From positions 5,316,930 to 5,380,929 of the forward strand of contig NZ_CP021111.1 of NCBI RefSeq assembly GCF_002119665.1: 64,000 nt of DNA, read 5' to 3'. Below the pieces are notes generated by a model. The model saw nothing but the letters and a program-made list of their open reading frames with translations, had not been told where the DNA came from and searched no databases. This document shows, piece after piece, positions 43,165 through 53,013 of this stretch (the stretch's first letter is position 1; the number at the start of each line of letters is the position of its first letter). Made by a program: the position numbers and the translations under genes. The stretch is from Bordetella genomosp. 13. GTDB lineage: Bacteria; Pseudomonadota; Gammaproteobacteria; Burkholderiales; Burkholderiaceae_B.

Positions 43165-43917
43165 CTACACGGGCTCGGTGTTGGCGGCCGCGGTCGCGGC
43201 CAGCCGGGTCTCGGCAAAGTCGGCCAGGGCGTTGCCCATGTAGATTTCCGCGTAGCCCGCGCGGATGAGTTCGATGACGTGGTCCAGGTGATGATCGATG
43301 TGCGCCCGCATCAGCGCCTCGACCTGCGCCAGGTCCCGCGCCTGCAGGGCCTGGACGATGGCGGGATGGTCGTTGCGCGTGGCGAAGCGGCGCGACTTCA
43401 GGTCCAGCCAGCGCGCGAAGCGGATGCGCTCGTTGATGGAGCGCACCGAGCGCAGGAATTCGTCGTTGCCCGCCAGCCGCGCCAGGCGTTCGTGGAAGGC
43501 CTCGTCGCGCTCCAGTGCGTGCAGGGCCTGCTCGTCCGTGTCGGGGGTGTCCCGGTTCTGTTCGGTGAAGTCCGCCAGTTCGCGCAGCTGCTCGTCGGTG
43601 GCGCGCGCGCACACCAGGCGCACCAGGCCCAGTTCGACGGTGGCGCGGTACTCGTACAGGTCCAGGATCTGCTTGGCGTCCAGCGGGCGGGCGGAGTAGC
43701 CGCGATTGGGCGTGGCCACCAGGAATCCCTCGGCGGCGATGCGGTTCAGCGCCTCGCGCACCGGCGTGCGGCTGACGCCCAGTTGCCGCGCCAATTCGAC
43801 CTCGTTGACGCGCTCGCCCGGCCGCAGCCGGAAGGTGGCGGCCATCGCCTTGATGCGCTCGTAGACGGGAACGGAAGGGGACGGGTTGGTGACCATGGCG
43901 AAGCGCGACGCTTGCAT
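43165..43917 (-). CDS. GntR-family transcriptional regulator, FadR/FCD subfamily
   Basis: A 250-aa regulator. The winged helix lies at about residues 17-82 with LRPGERVNEVELARQLGVSRTPVREALNRIAAEGFL, an almost canonical GntR signature. The all-helical FCD ligand domain follows, with metal/ligand residues in RDEAFHERLARLAGN and in the RNDHPAIVQAL and RAHIDHHL helices. It is the first gene of the minus-strand set with the dehydrogenase, RidA, aminotransferase and Bug protein. Two TGTATACA-type palindromes lie directly upstream, so it probably represses itself and the operon until an acid ligand binds. ATG 43896 is a possible alternative start. Confidence 0.92.
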   Translation of the reverse strand: MQASRFAMVTNPSPSVPVYERIKAMAATFRLRPGERVNEVELARQLGVSRTPVREALNRIAAEGFLVATPNRGYSARPLDAKQILDLYEYRATVELGLVRLVCARATDEQLRELADFTEQNRDTPDTDEQALHALERDEAFHERLARLAGNDEFLRSVRSINERIRFARWLDLKSRRFATRNDHPAIVQALQARDLAQVEALMRAHIDHHLDHVIELIRAGYAEIYMGNALADFAETRLAATAAANTEPV

Positions 43918-43924
43918 GCGCGCC

Positions 43925-43958
43925 TGTATACAGTTGCGTATTGGCTAAGTGTATACAC
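43925..43958. promoter_or_regulatory. Two GntR-type operator palindromes
   Basis: TGTATACA at 43925-43932 and GTGTATACAC at 43949-43958 are perfect palindromes sharing the GTATAC core, typical of FCD-type GntR operators. Their centres are 25 bases apart, on about the same face over two to two and a half turns. They lie 8-41 bases upstream of the GntR start, where binding would block transcription. Confidence 0.7.
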
Positions 43959-44044
43959 GTTGAGCCGGCCCAAATCCCTAGGGTTTACCCCGGCACCGTG
44001 CCTGCGGGGCGTTCCCCGCGCCGGCTTTTACGGGATAACGCCGT

Positions 44045-46630
44045 TCAGTCTTCCGCGTCCAGCATGTTCTGCAGCACGCGCTTCCAGCGCAGCTCCCAGT
44101 TGGTCTTGCTGAAGGCCTGCGCGGTCAACAGTCCGTTCCTGGCCAGCAGAGCCATCTTCTGCCGATCATCGACCAGTTCCTCGATCGTGCTCGCCAGTTC
44201 CCAGGCATCGGTCTGGATCAGGCGGCCGTTGTAGTCGTCGGTGATGATGTTGGGCAGTCCACCGATGTGGGTGGCGATGACGGCATTGTTGGTCGCCAGC
44301 GCTTCGATACAGGACAACGAGGTGCCTTCCGAGAACATGCTCGGCACCAGTGTGATGTGGCTGTCGATATAGGCCTGGTGCATGTCTTTCATGTCGTACT
44401 CGATCCAGTCGACTCGTCCGGCGTGCCGCTCCAGGAAGGCGTGGACGGCCGTTGCGTCGAAGTCGCTGGCCTGGCCGCACAGCGTCAGATGGATGTCATC
44501 GCGCTTTTCGAAGAGCGTGTCGAAGGCATGCAGGGTCAGGTACAGGCCGCGCTCAAGGTTGAGACGCCGAGGCAGCAGCACGCGCACCATGGGCGCCGAG
44601 AAATCCTTTTGCCGAGGCTTGAACTGGTGTGAGTCCACATAGTTCGGGATATAGGTCAGCCCTGAAGCCAGGCGCCAGTCAAAGCTGCGCACCCAGTTGA
44701 TGAAATTGGTATCGACACAGACGCTCAGGTTGCTGCTCTGGAGCCCGCGGAAAACGTGGGCGTGCATGGCGATGTCGTGATTGTGCAGGACGTTGGTGAC
44801 GGTGTCCCAGTGGATGCCGTGATTGATGGAGATCACCCTTTTCGCCTTTCCCAGGCCGCATGCCAGTTCGGTCGGTGACGCAATGACGAGATCGGAGTCC
44901 TTGCAGAACGCGGCGTAGGCCGTCGATATCCTTTCCCAATCCAAACCTTTCCAAGCGGGTACTCCGATGACCGGGATGCCCTGGAAGTTCCGCTCGAACG
45001 GCTTGTTCGCGTTCTGGATCAGGCGTACCTCGCACCCCATCGATTTGAGCATCGCCGCGAGATCGTAGACGTATCGCTCGGCGCCGCCCTTGTACACGGT
45101 CTTGCCGTCCCAGTCGTAGAAATTGATGTTGACGATGTCGACGCGCCTGAGTTGCGCTCGCGGCAGTGGCTGCGGGTCCGACTGGCGCTCGTTCAGGAAC
45201 GATATCAGCGGGGCAGTCAATGCGGACCATTCGTGTCGCGCGGCGAGATCGGCCGAGCGCAGTGTGTATGCCGTCTTCCATCGGCCCGAATGGATGGCAT
45301 CGGCGAACTCCTCAGGTGCGGCGACGATGAGTTCGTCGCGGTACGCCTGTATGGTGCGCGTCGGGGTGCCGACGACCGGTTTGCCGGCGGCCAGGTACTC
45401 GAAGAGCTTGAGAGGAGACACCGGATCCGTCTTGGCCGACACGATGAATGGCACAATGCCGACATCCACCCACGCGAGGTAATGCTTCAGTTCCCCGTAC
45501 GGCTTCGGGCCCAAGTGCACGGCGTTTCGATGTCGCAGCAGGCGTTCCATTCTGCGTTGGACTTCGGGAAGGTTGGCCAGCTCGAACGCCGTGATGGGGC
45601 CGACCAGCAACAGCGCATATCTGTCGTCATCGACCAGCTGGTCCATGACGTCGAAGTCCAGCAGATCCGATATGACGCCGTGATATCCGATCACGGAGCG
45701 CGTGGCCAGCATCTCGGCCTGCTTGTGGCTCACGCCAGCCTGCCCGCGGGTTCCGTCGCGGAAGTCAGCGCCATACACGCCGTTTTCCAGCAGCAGCGAT
45801 CGGTTCGTCTGCGCGGAATTTGCCTCCATCAACTGCGGGGCGGAGAACAGGCAGATGTCGGCTCGCTTCAACAGCACGGCGTGGTCCGCCAATACCGCGC
45901 GGCAGCCTTCTCCGAAGATCGCCAGGTCGTCGAGCACGTCATAGATCACGGTGGCCTTGGTGCATAGATCGCGCACGAACCTGAATCCGGGGGTATGCAG
46001 GTACGTTATGACGGGGCGATGCTGGAAATAAGCGAGGAAGTCCTCGCTCATGTTCGAGACGAAGACGTTCTTGGCCGTTCTTTTCAACGTGGGGAAGCGG
46101 CCGTCGAACTCCAGCATGATGCACACATATCCGGCTTTGGCGAACTCGGACATGATGTGATCCGGACGCTGCTTGAGGGCGAGGTCGTAACCGCATGGGC
46201 ACAGCACAACGCCTTTGCGGTCCTTGTGCATGGCGAGCAGGTTCGCTATCTGCTGCGCTCGCTGCTTCGACGGGGACTTCGCATACTTGCGGAAATGCTC
46301 CGCCTGGCCGCGCGTGCGGACCTCGTACTCCGAGGGCTGCACTACCCGAGGCGCCTCCGCCAGCGGCCGGTCTTGCACCGGTTCGGCGATTGGTACCAGC
46401 TCACCTCGCACGCGCTTCAGAAGCTTGCGAACCGCGATGATGCTCTTGCGCACCGGTGCGGTGACCTGCCATGATTTGCTCGCGTAGATTTCACGGATCT
46501 TGGCCTGCGCCTGCAGTCGCGCCGCTGTCTCCGCAGCCAGCTTTTCATTTAGCTTATCGACGATTTCGCGCAACTCTTCGAGGATCTCTTTCTCGATGAC
46601 GTCGTTCCGATCGTTCTGGTCTGCTTTCAT
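44045..46630 (-). CDS. Two-domain glycosyltransferase with N-terminal coiled coil
   Basis: An 861-aa protein with two fused glycosyltransferase units. Residues 1-50 form a charged heptad-rich coiled coil (VIEKEILEELREIVDKLNEKLAAE). The first unit, about 130-450, resembles TuaH-like transferases (ITYLHTPGFRFV, VIYDVLDDLAIF, SPLKLFEYLAAGKPVVGTPT). The second, about 475-861, is GT4-like (GGAERYVYDLAAMLKSMG, IPNYVDSHQFKP, MFSEGTSLSCIEALATNNAVIATHIGGLPN). ATG 46630 was preferred to 46660 because GGAAG lies upstream and nothing does at the other. No other sugar gene adjoins it. Its base composition is visibly less GC-rich than that of its neighbours, suggesting acquisition from elsewhere. Acceptor and sugars unknown. 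Confidence 0.88.
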   Translation of the reverse strand: MKADQNDRNDVIEKEILEELREIVDKLNEKLAAETAARLQAQAKIREIYASKSWQVTAPVRKSIIAVRKLLKRVRGELVPIAEPVQDRPLAEAPRVVQPSEYEVRTRGQAEHFRKYAKSPSKQRAQQIANLLAMHKDRKGVVLCPCGYDLALKQRPDHIMSEFAKAGYVCIMLEFDGRFPTLKRTAKNVFVSNMSEDFLAYFQHRPVITYLHTPGFRFVRDLCTKATVIYDVLDDLAIFGEGCRAVLADHAVLLKRADICLFSAPQLMEANSAQTNRSLLLENGVYGADFRDGTRGQAGVSHKQAEMLATRSVIGYHGVISDLLDFDVMDQLVDDDRYALLLVGPITAFELANLPEVQRRMERLLRHRNAVHLGPKPYGELKHYLAWVDVGIVPFIVSAKTDPVSPLKLFEYLAAGKPVVGTPTRTIQAYRDELIVAAPEEFADAIHSGRWKTAYTLRSADLAARHEWSALTAPLISFLNERQSDPQPLPRAQLRRVDIVNINFYDWDGKTVYKGGAERYVYDLAAMLKSMGCEVRLIQNANKPFERNFQGIPVIGVPAWKGLDWERISTAYAAFCKDSDLVIASPTELACGLGKAKRVISINHGIHWDTVTNVLHNHDIAMHAHVFRGLQSSNLSVCVDTNFINWVRSFDWRLASGLTYIPNYVDSHQFKPRQKDFSAPMVRVLLPRRLNLERGLYLTLHAFDTLFEKRDDIHLTLCGQASDFDATAVHAFLERHAGRVDWIEYDMKDMHQAYIDSHITLVPSMFSEGTSLSCIEALATNNAVIATHIGGLPNIITDDYNGRLIQTDAWELASTIEELVDDRQKMALLARNGLLTAQAFSKTNWELRWKRVLQNMLDAED

Positions 46631-47000
46631 CCGAGTCCGCTTCCAAACGAAAGCCCGCATGTGCGCCGAGGCGCCGCGTCGTGTCGGAAAACCTTATCGC
46701 CCGGCTGATGCGTCCGCCATCCTCAATTTGGATGAGTGGCGGTGGGGGATCGCTACGGAAGCGCTACGAGGCGTCCGGCGCGCCGTCGAAGGTGATGATC
46801 CAGCTGAGGTTTGGATTAGCCTTCATCGACCAGCGTACGGACGACGCGGCCATCCCGACCGCGAAGGCCGCCAGCACGTCCGCCCTGCCTAAAAAAAGGA
46901 TGCCGGCCCGGCCAGCACGAGGACGATCGCGATGAGCAGCAGCATGGGAACGGGCCCGGTTTCGGCCAGGCGGTCGTACGGAAAGTTCGGGCCCAGCGCC
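46631..47000. other. Intergenic stretch between mnmE and the glycosyltransferase gene
   Basis: A 370-base gap between two genes both read leftwards. It holds the 3' region and probable terminator of mnmE (see next entry) and presumably the promoter of the glycosyltransferase. Short open frames occur on both strands, but none has a ribosome-binding site or recognisable product. A run of hydrophobic codons on the minus strand just before the terminator (MLLLIAIVLVLAGPASFF, stop near 46889) may be a remnant of a membrane protein; this is weak. Confidence 0.4.
46889..46917 (-). terminator. Probable rho-independent terminator downstream of mnmE
   Basis: On the minus strand GCTGGC and GCCGGC pair around CGG (46902-46916, one G-U pair), followed after a few bases by seven T residues (46897-46891). 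It would end transcripts about 85-110 bases after the mnmE stop codon. Confidence 0.55.
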
Positions 47001-48356
47001 TCACTTCCCTATACAAAAACTCGAGAAAATCTCCCCCAGCAGATCATCGCTGGTGAACTTCCCGGTGATCGATCCCAGGCTGTCGTGCGCCAGCCGCAGT
47101 TCTTCGGCAAACAGATCCAGCACCCGATCATCCATCTCGGCGTGCTCGCCCGCCAGCGCCAGATGGTCGGCCGCCGCCTGCAGCGCATGCAGATGCCTTT
47201 CCCGCGCCAGCCACGGCGACTCCGCCCCGGGATTCCATCCCGCCAGGCGCAGCAATTCGGCTCGCAGCTTGTCCAGCCCCAAGCCCTCGCGCGCCGATAT
47301 CGCCAACGCGCCCTCGGGGGTCTCGAAGGCGGAACCGCCCAGCAGGTCAGCCTTGTTATAGACCACCAGCACCGGCGTCCTGGCGGGCAAGCGCCCCGTG
47401 ATCGCCGCGTCCAGCTGATCTCCCGGCCGGGTCACGTCCTGCAGATGCAGGATCACGTCGGCGCGTTCGATCTCTTTCCACGTGCGCGCGATGCCGATGC
47501 TCTCTACCGTGTCCTCGGTCTCGCGCAGTCCCGCCGTATCGACGATATGCAGCGGCACGCCGTCGATGTGGATCTCCTGCACGACCTTGTCCCGCGTGGT
47601 GCCCGCGATGGGCGTGACGATGGCCACCTCGTCGCCGGCCAATGCGTTCAGCAGGCTGGACTTGCCGACATTGGGCTGGCCCGCCAGCACCACGTGCAGC
47701 CCTTCGCGCAGGATCACGCCCTGCCGCGCCTGCGCGATCAGCGCATGCAGGTCCGCCGCCAGCGCGGCCAGCGTGGGCCGCGCCTGGTACTTCTCGAGGA
47801 AGTCGATCTCTTCTTCGGGGAAGTCCAGCGTGGCCTCCACCAGCATGCGCAGGTGCACGATGCGTTCGGCAAGATCCTGCACGCGCCGCGAGAAGTCGCC
47901 CGACAGCGACGCCATCGCGCCGCGCGCGGCGGCTTCGGACGAGGCGTCGATAAGGTCCGCCACCGCCTCGGCCTGCGCAAGGTCCATGCGGTCGTTCAGG
48001 AAGGCGCGCCTCGTGAATTCGCCGGGCTCGGCCAGGCGGATGCCGGCGGCATGGCCCGCCTGGAGACACCGCGCCAGCAGCCGCCGCAGCACCGCCGGCC
48101 CGCCGTGCCCCTGCAATTCGAGGACGTCCTCGCCGGTATACGAGTGAGGGCCCTTGAAATACAGCGCGATCCCCTGGTCCAGCACCTCGCCGCCTTCCGC
48201 CGTGAACGGCAGGTAGTGCGCGTGCCGCGGCGCCAGCGCGCGCCCGAACAGTTCGCGCATCAGCGGCACCAGATCGGGGCCTGACACGCGCACCACGCCT
48301 ATGCCGCCCCGTCCCGGGGCAGTGGCGATGGCGGCGATGGGGGCTAGTGCGGACAT
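47001..48356 (-). CDS. mnmE: tRNA uridine-5-carboxymethylaminomethyl modification GTPase MnmE
   Basis: GTPase that with MnmG modifies the wobble uridine (U34) of several tRNAs. The 451-aa protein starts with [20 protein letters not shown], the N-terminal tetrahydrofolate-binding domain. The G domain shows [14 protein letters not shown] (about 220-233), the Thr switch [16 protein letters not shown] (about 268-274) and NKAD. The C terminus ends FCIGK, the conserved Cys motif needed for modification. ATG 48356 gives the usual N terminus ([15 protein letters not shown]); the frame extends further upstream, but without family resemblance. In relatives mnmE follows yidC directly; here other genes lie between them. 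Confidence 0.97.
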   Translation of the reverse strand: MSALAPIAAIATAPGRGGIGVVRVSGPDLVPLMRELFGRALAPRHAHYLPFTAEGGEVLDQGIALYFKGPHSYTGEDVLELQGHGGPAVLRRLLARCLQAGHAAGIRLAEPGEFTRRAFLNDRMDLAQAEAVADLIDASSEAAARGAMASLSGDFSRRVQDLAERIVHLRMLVEATLDFPEEEIDFLEKYQARPTLAALAADLHALIAQARQGVILREGLHVVLAGQPNVGKSSLLNALAGDEVAIVTPIAGTTRDKVVQEIHIDGVPLHIVDTAGLRETEDTVESIGIARTWKEIERADVILHLQDVTRPGDQLDAAITGRLPARTPVLVVYNKADLLGGSAFETPEGALAISAREGLGLDKLRAELLRLAGWNPGAESPWLARERHLHALQAAADHLALAGEHAEMDDRVLDLFAEELRLAHDSLGSITGKFTSDDLLGEIFSSFCIGK

Positions 48357-48499
48357 CGGGAAACTACTCTGTTTAAACGGCTGGAAGATAAGGGAATATA
48401 CCCGCTGCCCGGCAGCATGCCCCCGTCCAGTACCGACGCGGCATGCCCTAGCTGGTCCAGCATGCGCCGGCCACAAGCTGGCCCCACACGGAGAGCAAT

Positions 48500-50089
48500 A
48501 TGGCGTTCCAGATCGCACGGGCATTGGCCTGTGGTGCGGCAGTGGTGGCATTTGTCTTCGGCGCGGCGGGCGCCGCCCAGGCGCGAGACCTGGTGGTGGG
48601 CCTGAAGACCGAGCCGAGTTCGATGGACCCGCAATACCATGCCCTCACCCCGAACATCCAGATTTCCAACTCGATGTTCGACGGCCTGGTCAATACCGAT
48701 CCCAAACTGGTGCCGCAGCCCGCGCTGGCCGAGTCCTGGACGGTGGACGGCAAGGTCTGGACCTTCAAGCTGCGCCGCGGCGTCAAGTTCTCCGACGGCT
48801 CGCCTTTCACGGCCGAAGACGTGGTCTTCACTTACCAGCGCGCGCCCAAGGTGCCCAACAGCCCGTCGCCCTTCACGCTGTATCTCAGCGCGGTGGACAA
48901 GGTCGAGGCGGTGGATGCCGAGACCGTGCGCATCACCACCAAAGAGCCCTCGCCGCTGCTGCTGGTGAACCTGGCGCAGCTGCCCATCATGTCCAAGAAG
49001 GCTGCATCGGGTCCGGCGCCCGAAGGCAAGACCACCACCGAGCTCAACGGCGGCGATGGCCTGGTGGGCACCGGTCCGTACAAGTTCGTGTCGTGGAAGC
49101 GCGGCGCCGAGCTGATCCTGACTCGCAACGAGCACTACTGGGGACCGAAGCCCGCCTGGGACCGCATCGTCTATCGCCCCATGACCAACGCCGCATCGCG
49201 CGTGGCTTCGCTGCTGGCCGGCGACGTGGACATGATCGAGGATCCTCCCACCGACGACCTGGGTCGCCTGAAAGAAAACAAGAAACTCTTCGTCGAGGAA
49301 ACCCCGTCGGCGCGCATGATCTACGTGGCCATGGACCAATACAACGCCGAGAAAAGTCCCGGCATCCAGGGCACCGACAAGAATCCCCTGAAGGACAAGC
49401 GCGTGCGCCAGGCGCTGTCGCTGGCCATTGACCGCAACGCCATCGTGCAGCGCGTGATGGGCGGCGCGGCGCTGCCCGCGGCCAACCTGCTGCCGTATCC
49501 GATGTTCGGCACGTCCAAGGAACGCACCGCCATCCCCAAGGCCGACGTCGAGAAGGCCAAGGCGCTCCTGAAAGAGGCCGGCTATCCCGAAGGCTTCACC
49601 ATCACGCTGGGCTCGCCTTCGGGCCGCTACATCAACGATGCCAAGGTCGCGCAGGCCATCGCCTCGATGTGGACCCGCATCGGCGTGAAGACCAATGTCG
49701 ACGCGCTGGCGCCGCCGGTGTTCTTCAAGGGCCGCGATTCGTACCAGTTCAGCGCCTACCTGGCCGGCTGGGCGGTATCCACGGGCGAGATGTCGAACCC
49801 GCTGAACTCGTTGCTGGTCACGCCCGACCCCAAGCGCGGCGTGGGCACCACCAACCGTGGCCGCTATTCCAATCCGGAGATGGACAAGCTGGTCGAGCAG
49901 GCCTCGTCCACCATGGACGACAAGGCGCGCGCCGAACTGCTGCAGAAGGCCAGCGGCATGGTGCTGGACGACTACGGCATCCTGCCCATTCATTTCGAGC
50001 TGTCGGTATGGGCGATGAAGTCGGACCTGCGCTACCAGGGCCGCGCGGACCAGACCACGCAAGCCCAGTTCGTCACGCCGGCGAAGTAG
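48500..50089 (+). CDS. ABC importer substrate-binding protein, Dpp family (second system)
   Basis: A 529-aa periplasmic binding protein of family 5. The signal peptide is [21 protein letters not shown], before [20 protein letters not shown]. The family motif [28 protein letters not shown] is near residue 90 and [26 protein letters not shown] near 190. GAGAGC precedes ATG 48500. It begins a second five-gene importer followed by an M20 amidohydrolase, so acylated amino acids or small peptides are likely ligands, by context only. Confidence 0.93.
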   Translation: MAFQIARALACGAAVVAFVFGAAGAAQARDLVVGLKTEPSSMDPQYHALTPNIQISNSMFDGLVNTDPKLVPQPALAESWTVDGKVWTFKLRRGVKFSDGSPFTAEDVVFTYQRAPKVPNSPSPFTLYLSAVDKVEAVDAETVRITTKEPSPLLLVNLAQLPIMSKKAASGPAPEGKTTTELNGGDGLVGTGPYKFVSWKRGAELILTRNEHYWGPKPAWDRIVYRPMTNAASRVASLLAGDVDMIEDPPTDDLGRLKENKKLFVEETPSARMIYVAMDQYNAEKSPGIQGTDKNPLKDKRVRQALSLAIDRNAIVQRVMGGAALPAANLLPYPMFGTSKERTAIPKADVEKAKALLKEAGYPEGFTITLGSPSGRYINDAKVAQAIASMWTRIGVKTNVDALAPPVFFKGRDSYQFSAYLAGWAVSTGEMSNPLNSLLVTPDPKRGVGTTNRGRYSNPEMDKLVEQASSTMDDKARAELLQKASGMVLDDYGILPIHFELSVWAMKSDLRYQGRADQTTQAQFVTPAK

Positions 50090-50132
50090 CCCGCGTGCGA
50101 CGCAGCAGCCGTAGCTGTAGGAGGCGGCCGCC

Positions 50133-51107
50133 GTGCTAGCGACGATCATCCGCCGTCTGCTGCAGACCGTCGTGGTCGTGGTGGTGATGTCGGCGCTGGT
50201 GTTCTGTGGCATCTATCTGGTGGGCGATCCCATCTCGATGCTGACCAGCCCCGAGGCCACCGAGGCGCAGCGCGAGGCCGTGCGCCGCACGCTCGGCCTG
50301 GACCTGCCGTTGTGGCGCCAGTACCTGATCTTCATGGGGCAGGCGGTGCGGGGCGACTTCGGCAACAGCTTCCTCACCGGCGAGCCGGCGATGCGGCTGA
50401 TCCTGCAGCGCATGCCGGCCACGCTCGAGCTGGCCACGGTCGCCATGCTGCTGTCGGTGCTGGTCGGCGTGCCGCTGGGCATCCTGGCTGGCCTGAAGCC
50501 CAAGGCCACGCGCTCGCGCGCCATCATGACGGGATCCGTGCTCGGCTTCTCGCTGCCGAACTTCTGGGTCGGCATGATGCTCATCATGGTGTTCGCGGTG
50601 ATGCTGGGCTGGCTGCCGGCCAGCGGGCGCGGCGACACCGTGGCGGTGGGGCCGCTGGCGCTCAGCGTGCTGACGCTGGACGGCTGGGCCAGCCTGGTGC
50701 TGCCGGCGCTGACCATCGCGCTGGCCAAGTGCTCGCTGGTGATACGTGTGACGCGCGCGGCCACGCGCGAGTCTCTGCCCATGGACTACATCAAGTTCGC
50801 GCGCGCCAAGGGGCTCTCCGAAAAGCGCGTGCTGGGCGTGCACCTGCTGAAGAACATCCTGATTCCGGTGGTCACCGTGTCGGGCCTCGAATACGGGCAG
50901 GTGATCGCCTTCGCGGTCGTCACCGAAACCGTGTTCTCGTGGCCGGGCATGGGCAAGCTGCTGATCGATTCCATCATCAACCTGGATCGCCCCGTGGTGG
51001 TGGCCTACCTGATGCTCACGGTCTTTCTGCTGGTGATGCTTAACCTGGTGGTCGACATCCTGTACACCGTGCTCGATCCGCGCGTACGACTGGACTCCCG
51101 CCGATGA
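50133..51107 (+). CDS. ABC importer permease, DppB-like (second system)
   Basis: Inner-membrane permease of 324 aa with about six helices. The N terminus IIRRLLQTVVVVVVMSALVFCGIYLVGDP, the long periplasmic loop with LGLDLPLWRQYLIFMGQAVRGDFGNSF, and the EAA-loop MDYIKFARAKGLSEKRVLGVHLLKN are typical. It starts with GTG 50133, with TAGGAGG a little upstream. The stop overlaps the next start by four bases. Confidence 0.93.
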   Translation: MLATIIRRLLQTVVVVVVMSALVFCGIYLVGDPISMLTSPEATEAQREAVRRTLGLDLPLWRQYLIFMGQAVRGDFGNSFLTGEPAMRLILQRMPATLELATVAMLLSVLVGVPLGILAGLKPKATRSRAIMTGSVLGFSLPNFWVGMMLIMVFAVMLGWLPASGRGDTVAVGPLALSVLTLDGWASLVLPALTIALAKCSLVIRVTRAATRESLPMDYIKFARAKGLSEKRVLGVHLLKNILIPVVTVSGLEYGQVIAFAVVTETVFSWPGMGKLLIDSIINLDRPVVVAYLMLTVFLLVMLNLVVDILYTVLDPRVRLDSRR

Positions 51108-52015
51108 GCGCCATCCCTGCTTCCGCGTCCGCCCTGCCCGCCGTCGAGTCGCCCTGGCGCCGGCTGGCCGCGGACTTCTTCGCCAGCAAGCTGGCGGTGC
51201 TGGGCCTGGTGCTGCTGGTCATCGTCATCGGCGCGGCATTGTTCGCGCCATGGATCGCGCCGCAGAACCCCTACGACATCGGTTCGCTGGACATCATGGA
51301 TTCCAAGCTGCCGCCGGGCGGCGAAAGCATGACGGGCAGCGTCTACCTGCTGGGCACCGACGGCCAGGCGCGCGACCTGCTGTCGGCCATCCTGTATGGC
51401 CTGCGCACCAGCCTTACCGTCGGCTTCGTGTCGGTGGCCGCGGCCTTCGTCATCGGCGCGGCGGTAGGCCTGGTGGCGGCCTACTTCGGCGGCCGCATCG
51501 ACGCGCTGCTGATGCGCGTCGTCGACATCCAGCTGTCCTTTCCGGCCATCCTGGTGGCGCTGATGCTGCTGGCCATCCTGGGCAAGGGCGTGGACAAGGT
51601 CATCATCGCGCTGGTCGTGGTGCAGTGGGCGTACTTCGCGCGCGCGGCGCGCGGGGCGGCGCTGGTCGAGCGCGGCAAGGAATACGTCGAGGCGGCGCGC
51701 TGCCTGTCGCTGGGCTGGGGGCGCGTGCTGTTCCGCCACGTGCTGCCCAACTGCATGCCGCCGCTCATCGTCATCGCCACCATCGACCTGGCGCACGCCA
51801 TCGCGCTCGAGGCCACGCTGTCGTTCCTGGGCGTGGGCGTGCCGGTCACCGAGCCCTCGCTCGGCATGCTGATATCCAACGGCTTCGAATATCTGCTGTC
51901 GGGCCAGTACTGGATCTCGTTCTTTCCCGGCATCGCGCTGGCCGTGGCCATCAGCGCCATCAACCTGGTGGGCGATCATCTGCGCGACGTGCTGAACCCG
52001 CGCCACGTGTCGTAG
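51104..52015 (+). CDS. ABC importer permease, DppC-like (second system)
   Basis: Second channel permease, 303 aa, with a hydrophilic N terminus, YLLGTDGQARDLLSAILYGLRTSLTVG near 80-105 and the EAA-loop GAALVERGKEYVEAARCLSLGWGRVLFRHVLPN, then LEATLSFLGVGVPVTEPSLGMLI. All features are those of DppC-type proteins. The start overlaps the DppB-like gene (ATGA), and the two form the channel. Confidence 0.93.
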   Translation: MSAIPASASALPAVESPWRRLAADFFASKLAVLGLVLLVIVIGAALFAPWIAPQNPYDIGSLDIMDSKLPPGGESMTGSVYLLGTDGQARDLLSAILYGLRTSLTVGFVSVAAAFVIGAAVGLVAAYFGGRIDALLMRVVDIQLSFPAILVALMLLAILGKGVDKVIIALVVVQWAYFARAARGAALVERGKEYVEAARCLSLGWGRVLFRHVLPNCMPPLIVIATIDLAHAIALEATLSFLGVGVPVTEPSLGMLISNGFEYLLSGQYWISFFPGIALAVAISAINLVGDHLRDVLNPRHVS

Positions 52016-52026
52016 GCCTCGGCATC

Positions 52027-53013
52027 ATGGACATCCTGGTACCCGTACCCGAACCCGTGCTGGACGTGCGCGGATTGAAGACGCAGTTCCCCACGCGGGC
52101 GGGCGTGGTCAAGGCCGTGGACGGCGTGGACCTGCGGCTGGCGCGCGGCGAGATCCTGGGCCTGGTGGGCGAGTCTGGCTCGGGCAAGAGCATCACGGGC
52201 TTCTCGTTGATGGGCCTGCTGGACGAGCCCGGCCGCATCGTGGAAGGCGAGATCCGCTTCGCCGGCACCGACCTGCGCCAGGCCACGCCCGAACGCTGGC
52301 GCGCGCTGCGCGGCAACGAGATCGCCATGATCTTCCAGGACCCGATGATGACGCTCAACCCGGTGCTGCGCGTCGACACCCAGATGATCGAGACCGTCCT
52401 GGCGCACAACGCAGTCAGCCGCGCAGAGGCGCGGGCGCGCGCGCTCAAGACGCTGGCCATGGTGGGCATCCCCGCGCCGCAAGAGCGCCTGCGCGCGTAC
52501 CCGCACCAGCTGTCGGGCGGCATGCGGCAGCGCGTGGCCATCGCGATCGCGCTGCTGAACAAGCCGCGGCTCATCATCGCCGACGAGCCCACCACCGCGC
52601 TGGACGTCACCATCCAGGGCCAGATCCTGTACGAAATGCAGAACCTGTGCCGCGACACCGGCACGGCGCTGATCTGGATCACGCACGACCTGGCGGTGGT
52701 GGCCGGCCTGGCGGACCGCGTGTCGGTGATGTATGCCGGCCGCGTGGTCGAGACCGGCGCCACGGACGACGTCATCGGCCAGCCGCTGCATCCGTACACG
52801 CACGGCCTGATCGCGTCGATTCCCACGCCAGCCTCGCGCGGCAGGCCGTTGGCGCAGATTCCCGGCATGACGCCGTCGCTGCTGAACCTGCCGCAGGGCT
52901 GCGCCTTTCGCACGCGCTGCCCCCGCGCCTCGCAGGTCTGCGAGACGGCGCCCGATGCTGTCGAATACCGGCCCGCGCACTGGGTGCGCTGCTGGCACGC
53001 CGGAGAACCCTGA
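52027..53013 (+). CDS. ABC importer ATP-binding protein, DppD-like (second system)
   Basis: A 328-aa ATPase. Walker [11 protein letters not shown] lies near residue 50, the signature LSGGMRQRVAIAIALLN near 165 and Walker [13 protein letters not shown] near 184. The C-terminal motif [15 protein letters not shown] is present. ATG 52027 gives the family's usual N terminus (VLDVRGLKTQFPT); no clear ribosome-binding site is seen. The next gene starts directly after its stop codon. Confidence 0.92.
   Translation: MDILVPVPEPVLDVRGLKTQFPTRAGVVKAVDGVDLRLARGEILGLVGESGSGKSITGFSLMGLLDEPGRIVEGEIRFAGTDLRQATPERWRALRGNEIAMIFQDPMMTLNPVLRVDTQMIETVLAHNAVSRAEARARALKTLAMVGIPAPQERLRAYPHQLSGGMRQRVAIAIALLNKPRLIIADEPTTALDVTIQGQILYEMQNLCRDTGTALIWITHDLAVVAGLADRVSVMYAGRVVETGATDDVIGQPLHPYTHGLIASIPTPASRGRPLAQIPGMTPSLLNLPQGCAFRTRCPRASQVCETAPDAVEYRPAHWVRCWHAGEP

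Noticed and set aside
46681..47016. Small frames on both strands between mnmE and the glycosyltransferase
   Set aside because: No ribosome-binding site, composition not protein-like, and one overlaps the mnmE terminator.
48357..48551. Upstream extension of MnmE to 48551
   Set aside because: The extra residues do not resemble MnmE and would overlap the divergent binding-protein gene; [15 protein letters not shown] is the family start.
51250..52026. Longer N-terminal extension of the DppD-like ATPase frame back to 51250
   Set aside because: It runs through the DppC-like gene in another frame; family N terminus and length support ATG 52027.
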